From contig CALGIV010000164.1 in the NCBI GenBank assembly GCA_937914785.1, positions 1 through 7,988 of the forward strand: a stretch of DNA of 7,988 nt. The letters are read 5' to 3'. A program made the translations under genes and the position numbers. Shown here in pieces: positions 1-6,392 of the stretch (within the stretch, counting starts at the first letter, position 1; every line of letters starts with the position of its first letter). A model generated the notes under the pieces. The model was given only the letters and a program-made list of their open reading frames with translations. It was not told the origin of the DNA and did no database searches. Source of the DNA: an uncultured Eubacteriaceae bacterium. Its GTDB lineage: Bacteria; Bacillota; Clostridia; Eubacteriales; UBA1433.

Positions 1-1067
1 ACTGCTGCGCCCGCATCGATAAAGATTTCCATCAGCCCTTCGGTAATACATTGTTTGTAGATCGCCTGTGTGGCGGGGAAGATGATCAGGCGCACATAAG
101 GGGCTACCTGGCGGCGTTTTAAGATGTCTGCCGCCGCGCGCATATCCTCAATGCGCCCGTTCGTACAGCTTCCGATAACGGCCTGATCGATTTTAAGGTG
201 CATCTCTTCCGCCTGCCGAATAGTTTTTACATTTTCTGGAAGATGTGGGAAAGCGACGGTTAGTTCGATCTCACTCAAATCAATCTCGTAGATTGCCTGA
301 TAGGCAGCATCCTCATCAGCTGTAGGCGAAGTGCCGGCTCGTGCGCCGTGGGCATTTAAATAAGCGGTCGTCTTTTCATCGACGGGGAAGATGCCGTTTT
401 TCGCGCCGGCTTCAACGGCCATATTCGCGATCGTAAATCGCTCATCCATCGTAATCGCGCTGATATCGCCTCCGAACTCCATCGAGCAGTAACGCGCGCC
501 GTCGACGCCGATTTTGCCGATGATGTGCAGGATGATGTCTTTACCGCTCACATAGGGGCGTTTTTGGCCGGAAAAATTGAAGCGGATGGCTTCGGGCACC
601 TTAAACCACGCTTTGCCTGTGGCCATACCGGCCGCCATATCCGTAGAGCCGACGCCTGTGGCGAAGGCTCCGAGCGCGCCATGTGTGCACGTGTGGCTGT
701 CTGCGCCGATAATAACGTCGCCGGGGCTGATGAGCCCTTGTTCCGGCAGCAGTGCATGCTCGATGCCGACGCGTCCAACTTCGTAGTAATGCTCAATTTG
801 CATCTGCTGTGCAAATTCCTTCATCTTTTTGGTCAGCCGTGCCGCGGCGATGTCTTTGTTTGGCGTAAAATGATCGGGAGTTAAAGCAATTTTGCTTTTA
901 TCGAATACATTATCTACGCCCATCTTATAAAATTCATCGATTGCTACGGCTGCCGTGATTTCATTGCCAAAGACCAGGTTTAATGAACATTCGATCAAGT
1001 CTCCGGCGGCAACGTGTTGTCTGCCTGCCTGTACTGCCAGAATTTTCTGGCTCATCGTCATACCCAT
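1..1067 (-). CDS. leuC: 3-isopropylmalate dehydratase large subunit (partial, C-terminus off window)
   Basis: This is the aconitase-family large subunit that, with LeuD, isomerises 2-isopropylmalate to 3-isopropylmalate in cytoplasmic leucine synthesis. About 355 residues are visible, beginning MGMTMSQKILAVQAG. They include the GADSHTCTHGALGAF motif near residue 121 and VIGSCTNGR, whose Cys301 is the first [4Fe-4S] ligand. The other two cluster cysteines (a CxxC about 60 residues later) lie beyond the left edge. The compact spacing fits the roughly 420-residue HacA/LeuC type rather than the roughly 470-residue enterobacterial type. Three in-frame ATGs (1067, 1061, 1055) occur at the start. 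The first has GGGA about 9 bases upstream and was chosen. It starts 15 bases after the leuA stop, so the two genes are surely cotranscribed. leuD and leuB would be expected next, outside the window. Confidence 0.95.
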   Translation of the reverse strand, partial: MGMTMSQKILAVQAGRQHVAAGDLIECSLNLVFGNEITAAVAIDEFYKMGVDNVFDKSKIALTPDHFTPNKDIAAARLTKKMKEFAQQMQIEHYYEVGRVGIEHALLPEQGLISPGDVIIGADSHTCTHGALGAFATGVGSTDMAAGMATGKAWFKVPEAIRFNFSGQKRPYVSGKDIILHIIGKIGVDGARYCSMEFGGDISAITMDERFTIANMAVEAGAKNGIFPVDEKTTAYLNAHGARAGTSPTADEDAAYQAIYEIDLSEIELTVAFPHLPENVKTIRQAEEMHLKIDQAVIGSCTNGRIEDMRAAADILKRRQVAPYVRLIIFPATQAIYKQCITEGLMEIFIDAGAA

Positions 1068-1082
1068 GTTAAACAATTCCCG

Positions 1083-2261
1083 TTAAATAGCTTTTGCCTG
1101 AGCATAGATGCAATGATCCGTGATAATTTGAGCAATTTCTTCATCGGATACCCTCTTTTGCTTATCGCACAAGTCTTTAAAAATTTTAAAGGCCTTATTA
1201 ATTTCTTCGCGCTCCATTTCAAAGCCCATTGCGCGTATACGGTCGGAGAAAGCGTGCCTGCCGGAGAGCTTGCCGAGCACCATAACGCTTTCCGTTTTGC
1301 CGACCGATTGCGGCGTCATAATTTCGTAAGTCATCGGGTTTGAGAGCACACCGTGCTGGTGAATGCCCGATTCGTGCGCGAAGGCATTGTCGCCGACGAT
1401 GGCCTTTGTAATAGAAATCGGCACACCGGTGATTTCAGAGACGATGCGGCTCGTCGGGTATATTTGTGTGGTGTCGATGTCGGTAGAAACGCCCATATGT
1501 GCCTGACGCGTAGTAATTGCCATGATGACTTCTTCCATTGAGCAATTGCCCGCGCGCTCGCCGAGGCCATTGATCGTCGTCTCGATTTGCCGAACGCCCT
1601 GTTGGATGGCTGCGATGGTATTTGCCGTGGCCATACCGAGGTCGTTGTGGCAGTGTACGCTTAAGATGGCCTTATTGATGTTCGGCACGTTTTCTTTGAT
1701 ACCGCGGATAAAGGAAGCAAACTCGTCGGGGACGGCGTAGCCTACCGTATCGGGGACGTTGATTGTCGTCGCACCGGCATCGATGACGGCTTCAATGATT
1801 TTATAGATGAAAGCCGGATTGCTTCTGCTGGCATCTTCACAGGAAAATTCAATATCGTCGCAGTATGATTTGGCCATCGTCACGCTGGCGACGGCAGCTT
1901 CAAAGACTTCTTCCGGCATCATTTTCAATTTATGTTGCATATGGATGTCGGATGTAGCGAGAAAGATATGGATGCGGGGATGGCGCGCATATTTCAGCGC
2001 TTCCCAGGCGCGGTCAATGTCGGCGGCAACCGAGCGGCAGAGCCCTGCAACGCTACATTTTTCCATCGCTTGGGCAACCGCTTTGACCGCCTCAAAATCG
2101 CCGTCGGAAGAAGCGGGAAACCCCGCTTCGATGACATCGACGCCCATTTCTTCGAGTTGTCGCGCAATCTCAAGTTTTTCTTCAATGTTGAGGTTTACGC
2201 CGGGGGTCTGTTCACCGTCGCGTAAAGTGGTGTCAAAAATGATGATTTTGTTTTCGTTCAT
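1083..2261 (-). CDS. leuA: 2-isopropylmalate synthase, short form lacking the regulatory domain
   Basis: It condenses acetyl-CoA with 2-oxoisovalerate, the first committed step of leucine synthesis. The 392-residue product begins MNENKIIIFDTTLRDGEQTP. It has the DRE-TIM barrel signature (Arg14, Asp15, Glu17), the metal-binding HCHND motif (His203, His205, Asn206), NGLGERAGNC at 231-240, and the LeuA-specific FAHESGIHQHGVL at 294-306. The start at 2261 has AGGAGG upstream. The reading frame stays open to 2528, but that stretch is the T-box leader, not protein. LeuA of this type is usually about 500 residues, with a C-terminal leucine-binding domain of 110-130 residues. Here the protein ends at DHCIYAQAKAI, just after the linker helices, and leuC starts 15 bases later. 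Leucine feedback is therefore probably absent. The sequence resembles LeuA more than homocitrate or citramalate synthase. Confidence 0.95.
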   Translation of the reverse strand: MNENKIIIFDTTLRDGEQTPGVNLNIEEKLEIARQLEEMGVDVIEAGFPASSDGDFEAVKAVAQAMEKCSVAGLCRSVAADIDRAWEALKYARHPRIHIFLATSDIHMQHKLKMMPEEVFEAAVASVTMAKSYCDDIEFSCEDASRSNPAFIYKIIEAVIDAGATTINVPDTVGYAVPDEFASFIRGIKENVPNINKAILSVHCHNDLGMATANTIAAIQQGVRQIETTINGLGERAGNCSMEEVIMAITTRQAHMGVSTDIDTTQIYPTSRIVSEITGVPISITKAIVGDNAFAHESGIHQHGVLSNPMTYEIMTPQSVGKTESVMVLGKLSGRHAFSDRIRAMGFEMEREEINKAFKIFKDLCDKQKRVSDEEIAQIITDHCIYAQAKAI

Positions 2262-2333
2262 ACTTTTTTCCTCCTGATATGCGCGTTTTAAGCGCTCAAT
2301 GCTATCCTTTCTGTAATGTCGGTGGTCTGGTGC

Positions 2334-2374
2334 AAATAAAAAAAGTCTCCGTCCTAAAAGAATAGGACGAAGAC
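2334..2374 (-). terminator. Regulated terminator of the T-box leader
   Basis: On the minus strand GTCTTCGTCCTA pairs with TAGGACGGAGAC around a six-base loop (one G-U pair in 12), followed by seven T residues. It begins only a few bases after the T-box motif and ends about 70 bases before the leuA start, the usual arrangement for the terminator that competes with the antiterminator. Confidence 0.9.
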
Positions 2375-2640
2375 ATCGCTTCGCGGTACCACCTAAATTC
2401 ACATTCGAAAATGCGCACTCTGCTACAATGCGGGCAAAGAAATCATCTTGCCGATATTGCGTCCCTCTGATAACGGTGGGCCTCCGACACAGCATACTAA
2501 CCTTTACGGTGTTCCGTCTGCTGCTCAAGGATGAGTTCCGCTTCTGCTTTCACGAGCCGTCTCAGCTACCCGGCTCTCTCTGTGCATCCAGCATAAAGCG
2601 TACTATTTCCTCTCATCGCAATTACATGATTCGGATATTG
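2334..2640 (-). promoter_or_regulatory. Leucine T-box riboswitch leader of the leu operon
   Basis: The minus strand carries the canonical T-box AGGTGGTACCGCG at 2382-2394, followed by a strong terminator. Upstream is a Stem I-like region, with an AGTA element near 2603 and a GC-rich arm around 2550-2580. The GGAACTCATCCTTGAG segment places a CUC (Leu) specifier codon at 2533-2535. The antiterminator bulge reads UGGU, which would pair with ACCA of a tRNA whose discriminator base is A, as in tRNA-Leu. Uncharged tRNA-Leu should bind both sites, stabilise the antiterminator and let transcription enter leuA. The family is certain from the conserved box. The specifier is read by position relative to the conserved GAA and following A, and it agrees with the downstream leucine genes. 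Confidence 0.93.
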
Positions 2641-2646
2641 TGGCAA

Positions 2647-2675
2647 ACTATACCACGGAAAAAAAGTTTTGTCAA
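2647..2675 (-). promoter_or_regulatory. leuA: Sigma-A type promoter of the leu operon
   Basis: On the minus strand TTGACA (2670-2675) and TATAGT (2647-2652) are separated by exactly 17 bases, a near-consensus housekeeping promoter. Initiation near 2640 would give a leader of about 380 bases that contains the whole T-box. No other promoter is needed for leuA and leuC. Confidence 0.85.
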
Positions 2676-2712
2676 GGGTGAAATTTAAAAAAATTATAAA
2701 AATCGCAGGATG

Positions 2713-2751
2713 CCGGCAATCGCTTTTTTTGATTGAAAAAGCAGTTGCCGG
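2713..2751. terminator. Imperfect hairpin upstream of the leu promoter, possible terminator
   Basis: CCGGCAA (2713-2719) pairs with TTGCCGG (2745-2751). An inner GCTTTTT (2722-2728) pairs with AAAAAGC (2736-2742) across a two-base internal loop. On the minus strand it is followed within about 20 bases by T-rich sequence. It sits between the short ORF at 2814-2873 and the leu promoter, so it could insulate the leu operon from upstream minus-strand transcription. There is no immediate U-run on either side, so the call is moderate. Confidence 0.5.
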
Positions 2752-2813
2752 AGATAGGAGAAATTATTTGTAAAATAAAGGTCATTTTTCAATATTCACT
2801 CAATATTTGCCCG

Positions 2814-2873
2814 TTATACTGCAAATGAACCAAACCAAAAACAAATTCCAAAAGCGGAAATATGTTTTTTCAT
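2814..2873 (-). CDS. 19-codon ORF with a strong RBS; possible decayed transporter 5' end
   Basis: The ORF reads MKKHISAFGICFWFGSFAV and then TAA. TAGGAG lies 7 bases before the ATG, one of the best ribosome binding sites in the window. Two lysines followed by an aromatic-rich hydrophobic stretch look like the start of a membrane protein. In the next frame, directly after the stop, the DNA reads YNGQILSEY. Joined together these resemble the first helix of some major facilitator transporters (FWF...Y...LSPY-like). A frameshifted 5' remnant is my preferred reading, with the rest of the gene deleted. Alternatives are a tiny hydrophobic toxin-like peptide or a leader peptide. A hairpin of eight pairs with one bulged A (2886-2908) lies just upstream of its RBS. 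No clear promoter was found. Confidence 0.3.
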   Translation of the reverse strand: MKKHISAFGICFWFGSFAV

Positions 2874-2945
2874 TAATTTCTCCTACACTGCTAGTCGAGT
2901 AGACAGTGGTAAAGCAAAAAAGTAAGTCTTATTCCTGGTAAACAG

Positions 2946-2977
2946 CAATCATCTCTGTGATTTCACAGAGATGATTG
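2946..2977 (-). terminator. Perfect 14-bp hairpin after the radical SAM gene
   Basis: CAATCATCTCTGTG (2946-2959) and CACAGAGATGATTG (2964-2977) form a perfect stem with a four-base loop, about 50 bases beyond the stop of the minus-strand radical SAM gene. Position and stability suggest a terminator. The U-run after it is poor on both strands (GTTT on minus, TCGTTATTT on plus), so efficiency is uncertain, and an RNA 3'-end stabiliser is also possible. Confidence 0.6.
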
Positions 2978-3025
2978 TCGTTATTTCAGCTTTTAAAATC
3001 ATATTGAATATAGGAATGTATGGGA

Positions 3026-4387
3026 TTATACGACTGCTTTTGCAGGTGAATCCTGCCACAGCTGATCTGCTACCGGAGTCCAATGCTCGCAAGCATGTGT
3101 ACATTTAGCACATAGATGGTCGACGTTTTCCGGTTGGGCCAAATCGGTGGAATGCGCACCTGCTGTATGCACCATTTCAGCCAGCTTTCCGTCGTTATCC
3201 AACAGTGGACAAGGGCGCAGGAGATTGTCATTGAAAGGCTGGTTTTGTTTGTATTGCATAAACAATGGCGATTTATAAGCTTCGAGCAGCGTTTTTTCGT
3301 GGATATTGGAATCGGAATAGTGAATAAATGCACAGGGTTCGATATCTCCGTTTGCATTGATGTGCAGATACCGCCGTCCGCCGGCGATGCATCCGTTGAC
3401 GTAATCGCCGTCATTCCAAAAGTCAATGGCGAAAACAGGTTTGGTTTCACGGAATTTACGAATCTGGTGATACATATATTCGCGCTGAGGCGCCTCGACG
3501 ATCAAATCGGTAGGTGCGCCTACGCCTACGGGCATATAAGTAAAGAACCAGGCAAATTTAGCGCCGCGAGCGATCAGGTCGTCAATGAATTCATCACTGC
3601 CGATGATTTGTGTGTTCTTGCTCGTATAGCAACAGGAGGCGCCAAAGATAAGTTTACGTTCCTGTAAAAGAGACATCGCTCGAATAACCTTTTGATAAGT
3701 TCCTTTGCCTCTGCGGTCATCCGTTTCTTCTTCAAAGCCTTCAATAGAGATGGCCGGAACGAAGTTTCGAACGCGCAGCATCTCATCGGCAAAGGCTTCA
3801 TCAATCAATGTGCCGTTTGTAAAGGCCAAGAACATGCAGTCGTTATGTGCTTCACAAAGCCGCAGAATATCTTCTTTACGGACCAGCGGTTCGCCGCCCG
3901 AATATACATACATATAGCAACCCAGCGCTTTGCCCTGACGAATGATGTCATCTAAAGTATCGTAATCCAGCGAGAGCATATCGCCATATTCAGCTGCCCA
4001 GCAGCCGGTACAGCTCAGATTGCAGGCGGAAGTCGGGTCCATTAAGATGGCCCAGGGGACATTACAGTCGTGCTCTTCTCTGGCTTTTTCCTGTCGCGGC
4101 ATACCGATCAGGCAGGCGTTGACAAAGAAGTTTTCAAACAAGGTCTTTCGTACGCCATCATCGACGTCTGTCCAAAAGCTTTTGATAAAATTTCCCCACA
4201 TATTGTCTTCGTCTTCAATGACGCGGCGAAAGGCCGTACGCTGTTCCAACAGAGAGTCGGTTCTGTCAAGCCTGTCAACCCAGTTAAGAAGTGTGGGGAT
4301 GTTCTTGTCCGGGTCGCCGTCAATCATATTGATAATTTTTTGCAGGCCGAATGCCTGCAACTGTTCACGGATCGTTCTTTCACTCAT
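3026..4387 (-). CDS. SPASM-type radical SAM protein of unknown substrate
   Basis: The 453-residue protein has the radical SAM cluster motif CNLSCTGC (Cys122, Cys126, Cys129) after NVPWAILMDPTSA, and the SAM-binding GGEP at 164-167. The C-terminus carries six further cysteines: GCIAGG with Cys333, NGDIEPCAF with Cys352, Cys393, and CAKCTHAC (Cys426, 429, 433). This is the layout of a SPASM domain binding auxiliary Fe-S clusters. A helical N-terminal extension of about 105 residues precedes the barrel and is shared with the divergent gene at 4573. The start has GAGG six bases upstream, and a palindrome lies 21 bases before it. SPASM enzymes often modify peptides or proteins, but no obvious precursor peptide is adjacent, so the substrate is unknown. 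The gene appears to be transcribed alone, with a hairpin after its stop. Confidence 0.92.
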   Translation of the reverse strand: MSERTIREQLQAFGLQKIINMIDGDPDKNIPTLLNWVDRLDRTDSLLEQRTAFRRVIEDEDNMWGNFIKSFWTDVDDGVRKTLFENFFVNACLIGMPRQEKAREEHDCNVPWAILMDPTSACNLSCTGCWAAEYGDMLSLDYDTLDDIIRQGKALGCYMYVYSGGEPLVRKEDILRLCEAHNDCMFLAFTNGTLIDEAFADEMLRVRNFVPAISIEGFEEETDDRRGKGTYQKVIRAMSLLQERKLIFGASCCYTSKNTQIIGSDEFIDDLIARGAKFAWFFTYMPVGVGAPTDLIVEAPQREYMYHQIRKFRETKPVFAIDFWNDGDYVNGCIAGGRRYLHINANGDIEPCAFIHYSDSNIHEKTLLEAYKSPLFMQYKQNQPFNDNLLRPCPLLDNDGKLAEMVHTAGAHSTDLAQPENVDHLCAKCTHACEHWTPVADQLWQDSPAKAVV

Positions 4388-4407
4388 TTTTAACCTCTTT
4401 CGTTCAT

Positions 4408-4424
4408 TGATACTGTTGGTATCA
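4408..4424. promoter_or_regulatory. 17-bp palindrome at the radical SAM promoter, candidate TetR operator
   Basis: TGATAC-TGTTG-GTATCA is a perfect inverted repeat with six-base arms. It lies 21 bases before the radical SAM start codon and directly beside the -10-like TATACAAT (minus strand, 4424-4431), so a bound protein would block initiation. Size and symmetry fit a TetR-family site, and a TetR gene lies 1.2 kb away. The link is inferred from position only. No convincing -35 was found for this promoter. Confidence 0.5.
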
Positions 4425-4509
4425 TTGTATAATTATGTCGAAAGAAAAGCATTAAACAAAAAGAAGTCAATGCTCAATTTTAATACAACGAGGCAGAATT
4501 GTTTAAAAA

Positions 4510-4538
4510 TTGTGCTTTTTGGTCGATTTGCCTATACT
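4510..4538 (+). promoter_or_regulatory. Promoter of the pseudo-radical-SAM gene
   Basis: TTGTGC (4510-4515) and TATACT (4533-4538) are 17 bases apart on the plus strand and would start transcription near 4545, about 30-50 bases before the candidate start codons. A short near-palindrome, CTACAATGTAG (4557-4567), lies between start point and gene and overlaps the putative ribosome binding site. Confidence 0.6.
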
Positions 4539-4572
4539 TTATTTTTTATAAAATCACTACAATGTAGGTGAG

Positions 4573-5637
4573 ATGACGAAGGGAATTTGGTATACAATGA
4601 AACCGAGCAAAATAAATCGGAGCGTTATTCAGGTAATTGTAAAAAGAGCCATTCATCAATTGCAGGATAATCCGGAACGAGAGATTCGAAATCTTGTCGA
4701 TTTGGGCGGGATGTTTGCCAAGGGAGAATTTCAGCGAACGTTTTTCGATACTGCAGGTAAAGAGCTTGAAAAAGAAAACAGCGCTTATTATGAGGTGGTC
4801 AAACGGCTAGTCTGCCAGACCGATTATGATGCGCTTTTTACGTTTGGTATGAATTTTGGCTATAACAGCCTGACGCATGGTGCATATAAAATCAGAGAAT
4901 TTGAAAATGATATGGATTTTAATGTGCCCTGGACTATTTTCATACGAATAAAAGAAGAAGGCCTTTTGGATGCTGAGAATCTGACTGGTATTATCGAGCA
5001 GGGAAAAGCGATGGGCATTTTCAACTATACGTTATTAATAGAGCGAAATTATTCAAAAATGGCAGAGATCGCAAATATGATGGCAGTTCATAACGACTGT
5101 GCCTTTATATTGCCCGTTGCGCCGGAAGAAATTCTGTACGAATCGAATATCGCTTCTATACTGGCACTTAAAAATATTTTTATAGGTTTGAATATTCGCG
5201 ATGCGGAGGATGGACAACTTGCAGCGGCAATAAAACTTCTCAGGGAGAAAAAAATATTGTGTGCTGCGTTTTATCCTATGAAATCGGACGAGCAGATAGC
5301 GATTGATGAGCCGCTTAAGCAAGCTTCAGCTTCGGGATTTGAGCTGCTGTTTATCTTGCAGGACGGTTCTTTTTATTTAAAGAATCCGGAGATTATTCAA
5401 GAGCTGGTGTACGCTTATCGAAAAGATCCGTCGATGCCGGTCATCCCTTTTGACCTTCTTTCGGACGTATTAAGCGTAGATCGAAGTATTTCGACAGAAG
5501 GTTGTCTGGCTTTTATATCGGAAGAAGGTGTTCTTTCGATCGTCAATATGGAAACAGGGGAAAAGAAAACCGGCTACAACATTATTGATACATCGCTTTC
5601 TGCGGTGTTTGGTGATGCACTGTCAAAGTCTCATTAA
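4573..5637 (+). CDS. Radical SAM pseudoenzyme, paralogue of the divergent radical SAM protein
   Basis: Up to 354 residues, homologous to the protein at 3026-4387. Its residues 9-120 align without gaps to residues 1-112 of the enzyme, including DNPEREI against GDPDKNI and an identical NVPW. After NVPW it lacks 16 net residues, exactly where the enzyme has the CxxxCxxC loop. The match then resumes (LTGIIEQGKAMG against LDDIIRQGKALG; HNDC conserved in both). GGEP is replaced by IERN. Near the end, EGCLAFISEEGVLSIVN matches the first half of the SPASM region with only one cysteine kept, and the last three-cysteine motif is absent. It should bind neither cluster nor SAM. A start at 4597 (346 residues) matches the paralogue's start exactly and is a real alternative. 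At 4573, AGGTGAG lies only a few bases upstream. A structural, regulatory or substrate-binding partner role is inferred. Confidence 0.85.
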   Translation: MTKGIWYTMKPSKINRSVIQVIVKRAIHQLQDNPEREIRNLVDLGGMFAKGEFQRTFFDTAGKELEKENSAYYEVVKRLVCQTDYDALFTFGMNFGYNSLTHGAYKIREFENDMDFNVPWTIFIRIKEEGLLDAENLTGIIEQGKAMGIFNYTLLIERNYSKMAEIANMMAVHNDCAFILPVAPEEILYESNIASILALKNIFIGLNIRDAEDGQLAAAIKLLREKKILCAAFYPMKSDEQIAIDEPLKQASASGFELLFILQDGSFYLKNPEIIQELVYAYRKDPSMPVIPFDLLSDVLSVDRSISTEGCLAFISEEGVLSIVNMETGEKKTGYNIIDTSLSAVFGDALSKSH

Positions 5638-5645
5638 GAAATAGA

Positions 5646-6203
5646 TTAAGCATCCTGTAAAATTTTTATGGCGGCACTTACAGTAGCTTTTTTGACCATC
5701 TTTACAAAACGGTCCGGTGGATATTTGGCATCTTCTTTAATCCAGCGGCTAAGTGTAGAGATGGTTAAATCGACGAAAAAATTGATGTAGAATTCTTGAA
5801 ATTCTTCATTCTTGTTATTTTCTTCAAAGATATCTTCCGATCGGGTTTCGAACAATGTTTCAAGAAACTCTCTGAAAAAGTCATTAAAGGAGTCTTGCCC
5901 TTCATAATTCATCGCGTTGGCATAAAAGGCTTTGTTGTCGTAAAGATAGCGGCTGATGCGGCTGATAAGTTCCCAGATGGAGAGCTCGAAAACTTCTTCC
6001 TGAGTGACCTCGACGGTAATTTCTGTAAGGAAGATCCAGTTAAGAAGCTCGTACTTATCTTTAAAATGGTAATAAAAACTATTGCGGTTCATCCCGCATT
6101 CTCCAACAATGTCGCTGATGCTGATTTTGATGAGCGGTGTAGTCTGCATGAGCGTTTTTAAAGAATTGGCAAGCATTTTTTTTGTTAAAATTGAATTTGG
6201 CAT
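5646..6203 (-). CDS. TetR/AcrR-family transcriptional regulator
   Basis: The 185-residue protein has a typical TetR N-terminal DNA-binding domain. The helix-turn-helix lies near residues 28-49 (ISDIVGECGMNRNSFYYHF), followed by KDKYELLNWIF. This form resembles the DhaS-like group of Firmicutes TetR proteins rather than classical TetR. The all-helical C-terminal half is rich in Phe, Glu and Asn and should form the dimer and ligand pocket. The stop is 8 bases from the stop of the convergent pseudo-radical-SAM gene, too close for a separate terminator. Its RBS context GTAGGTGAGAT is identical over 11 bases to that of the convergent gene. It probably represses its own promoter and the two radical-SAM-type genes. 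The ligand is unknown. Confidence 0.9.
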   Translation of the reverse strand: MPNSILTKKMLANSLKTLMQTTPLIKISISDIVGECGMNRNSFYYHFKDKYELLNWIFLTEITVEVTQEEVFELSIWELISRISRYLYDNKAFYANAMNYEGQDSFNDFFREFLETLFETRSEDIFEENNKNEEFQEFYINFFVDLTISTLSRWIKEDAKYPPDRFVKMVKKATVSAAIKILQDA

Positions 6204-6259
6204 ATCTCACCTACAATATAAAAAGTAGCTGATAATCCGTTGTTGAGGGGACTATTTGT

Positions 6260-6286
6260 GTATAATAAATATACCACAAAATTATA
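6260..6286 (-). promoter_or_regulatory. tetR-type gene promoter with overlapping palindrome
   Basis: The minus strand has a perfect TATAAT at 6281-6286, though no good -35 is present. Immediately downstream GTATA-TTTAT-TATAC (6260-6274) is an inverted repeat with five-base arms, and it extends outward to TGTG and CACA if one bulged base is allowed. It overlaps the expected transcription start, as autoregulatory TetR operators commonly do. It is not the same sequence as the palindrome at 4408-4424. Confidence 0.45.
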
Positions 6287-6392
6287 AATTCGTCTATTGC
6301 TTTCAGGTGAAATTAAGGTAAGCTTTTGCAAGGATTTCATTCGATTGGAAGCAAAACAGAAAACACACGTATTGTTGTTGAAAGAATGTGTT

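Larger units (their letters stand above)
2676..3025. other. Intergenic region between the leu promoter and the radical SAM gene
   Basis: These 350 bases carry no ordinary gene on either strand. They hold the hairpin at 2713-2751, the short ORF at 2814-2873, a small bulged hairpin at 2886-2908 and the perfect 14-base-pair hairpin at 2946-2977. The AT-rich remainder shows no repeat or RNA gene that I can recognise. It may be a scar of gene loss. Confidence 0.6.

Noticed and set aside
525..884. Plus-strand ORF of 119 codons opposite leuC
   Set aside because: Shadow of leuC, whose minus-strand translation is unmistakable.
1807..2277. Plus-strand ORF of 156 codons opposite leuA
   Set aside because: It is antisense to a clear LeuA coding region, has no recognisable domain and has no convincing RBS.
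2262..2528. 5' extension of the leuA reading frame by 89 codons
   Set aside because: The stretch is the T-box leader and terminator, and the strong AGGAGG site fixes the start at 2261.
2981..3025. Short minus-strand peptide ORF just after the radical SAM gene as a RiPP precursor
   Set aside because: It has no ribosome binding site, and its codons run into the terminator-like hairpin.
3116..3667. Plus-strand ORF of 183 codons opposite the radical SAM gene
   Set aside because: Antisense shadow; the minus strand carries the CxxxCxxC and SPASM motifs.
4020..4571. Plus-strand ORF of 183 codons running from the radical SAM gene into the divergent promoter
   Set aside because: Mostly antisense to coding sequence, and its tail crosses the intergenic promoters.
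4573..5637. Pseudogene interpretation of the degenerate radical SAM paralogue
   Set aside because: The frame is intact over its full length with a promoter, and the cluster loop is removed cleanly while flanking helices are kept, which argues for a maintained protein.
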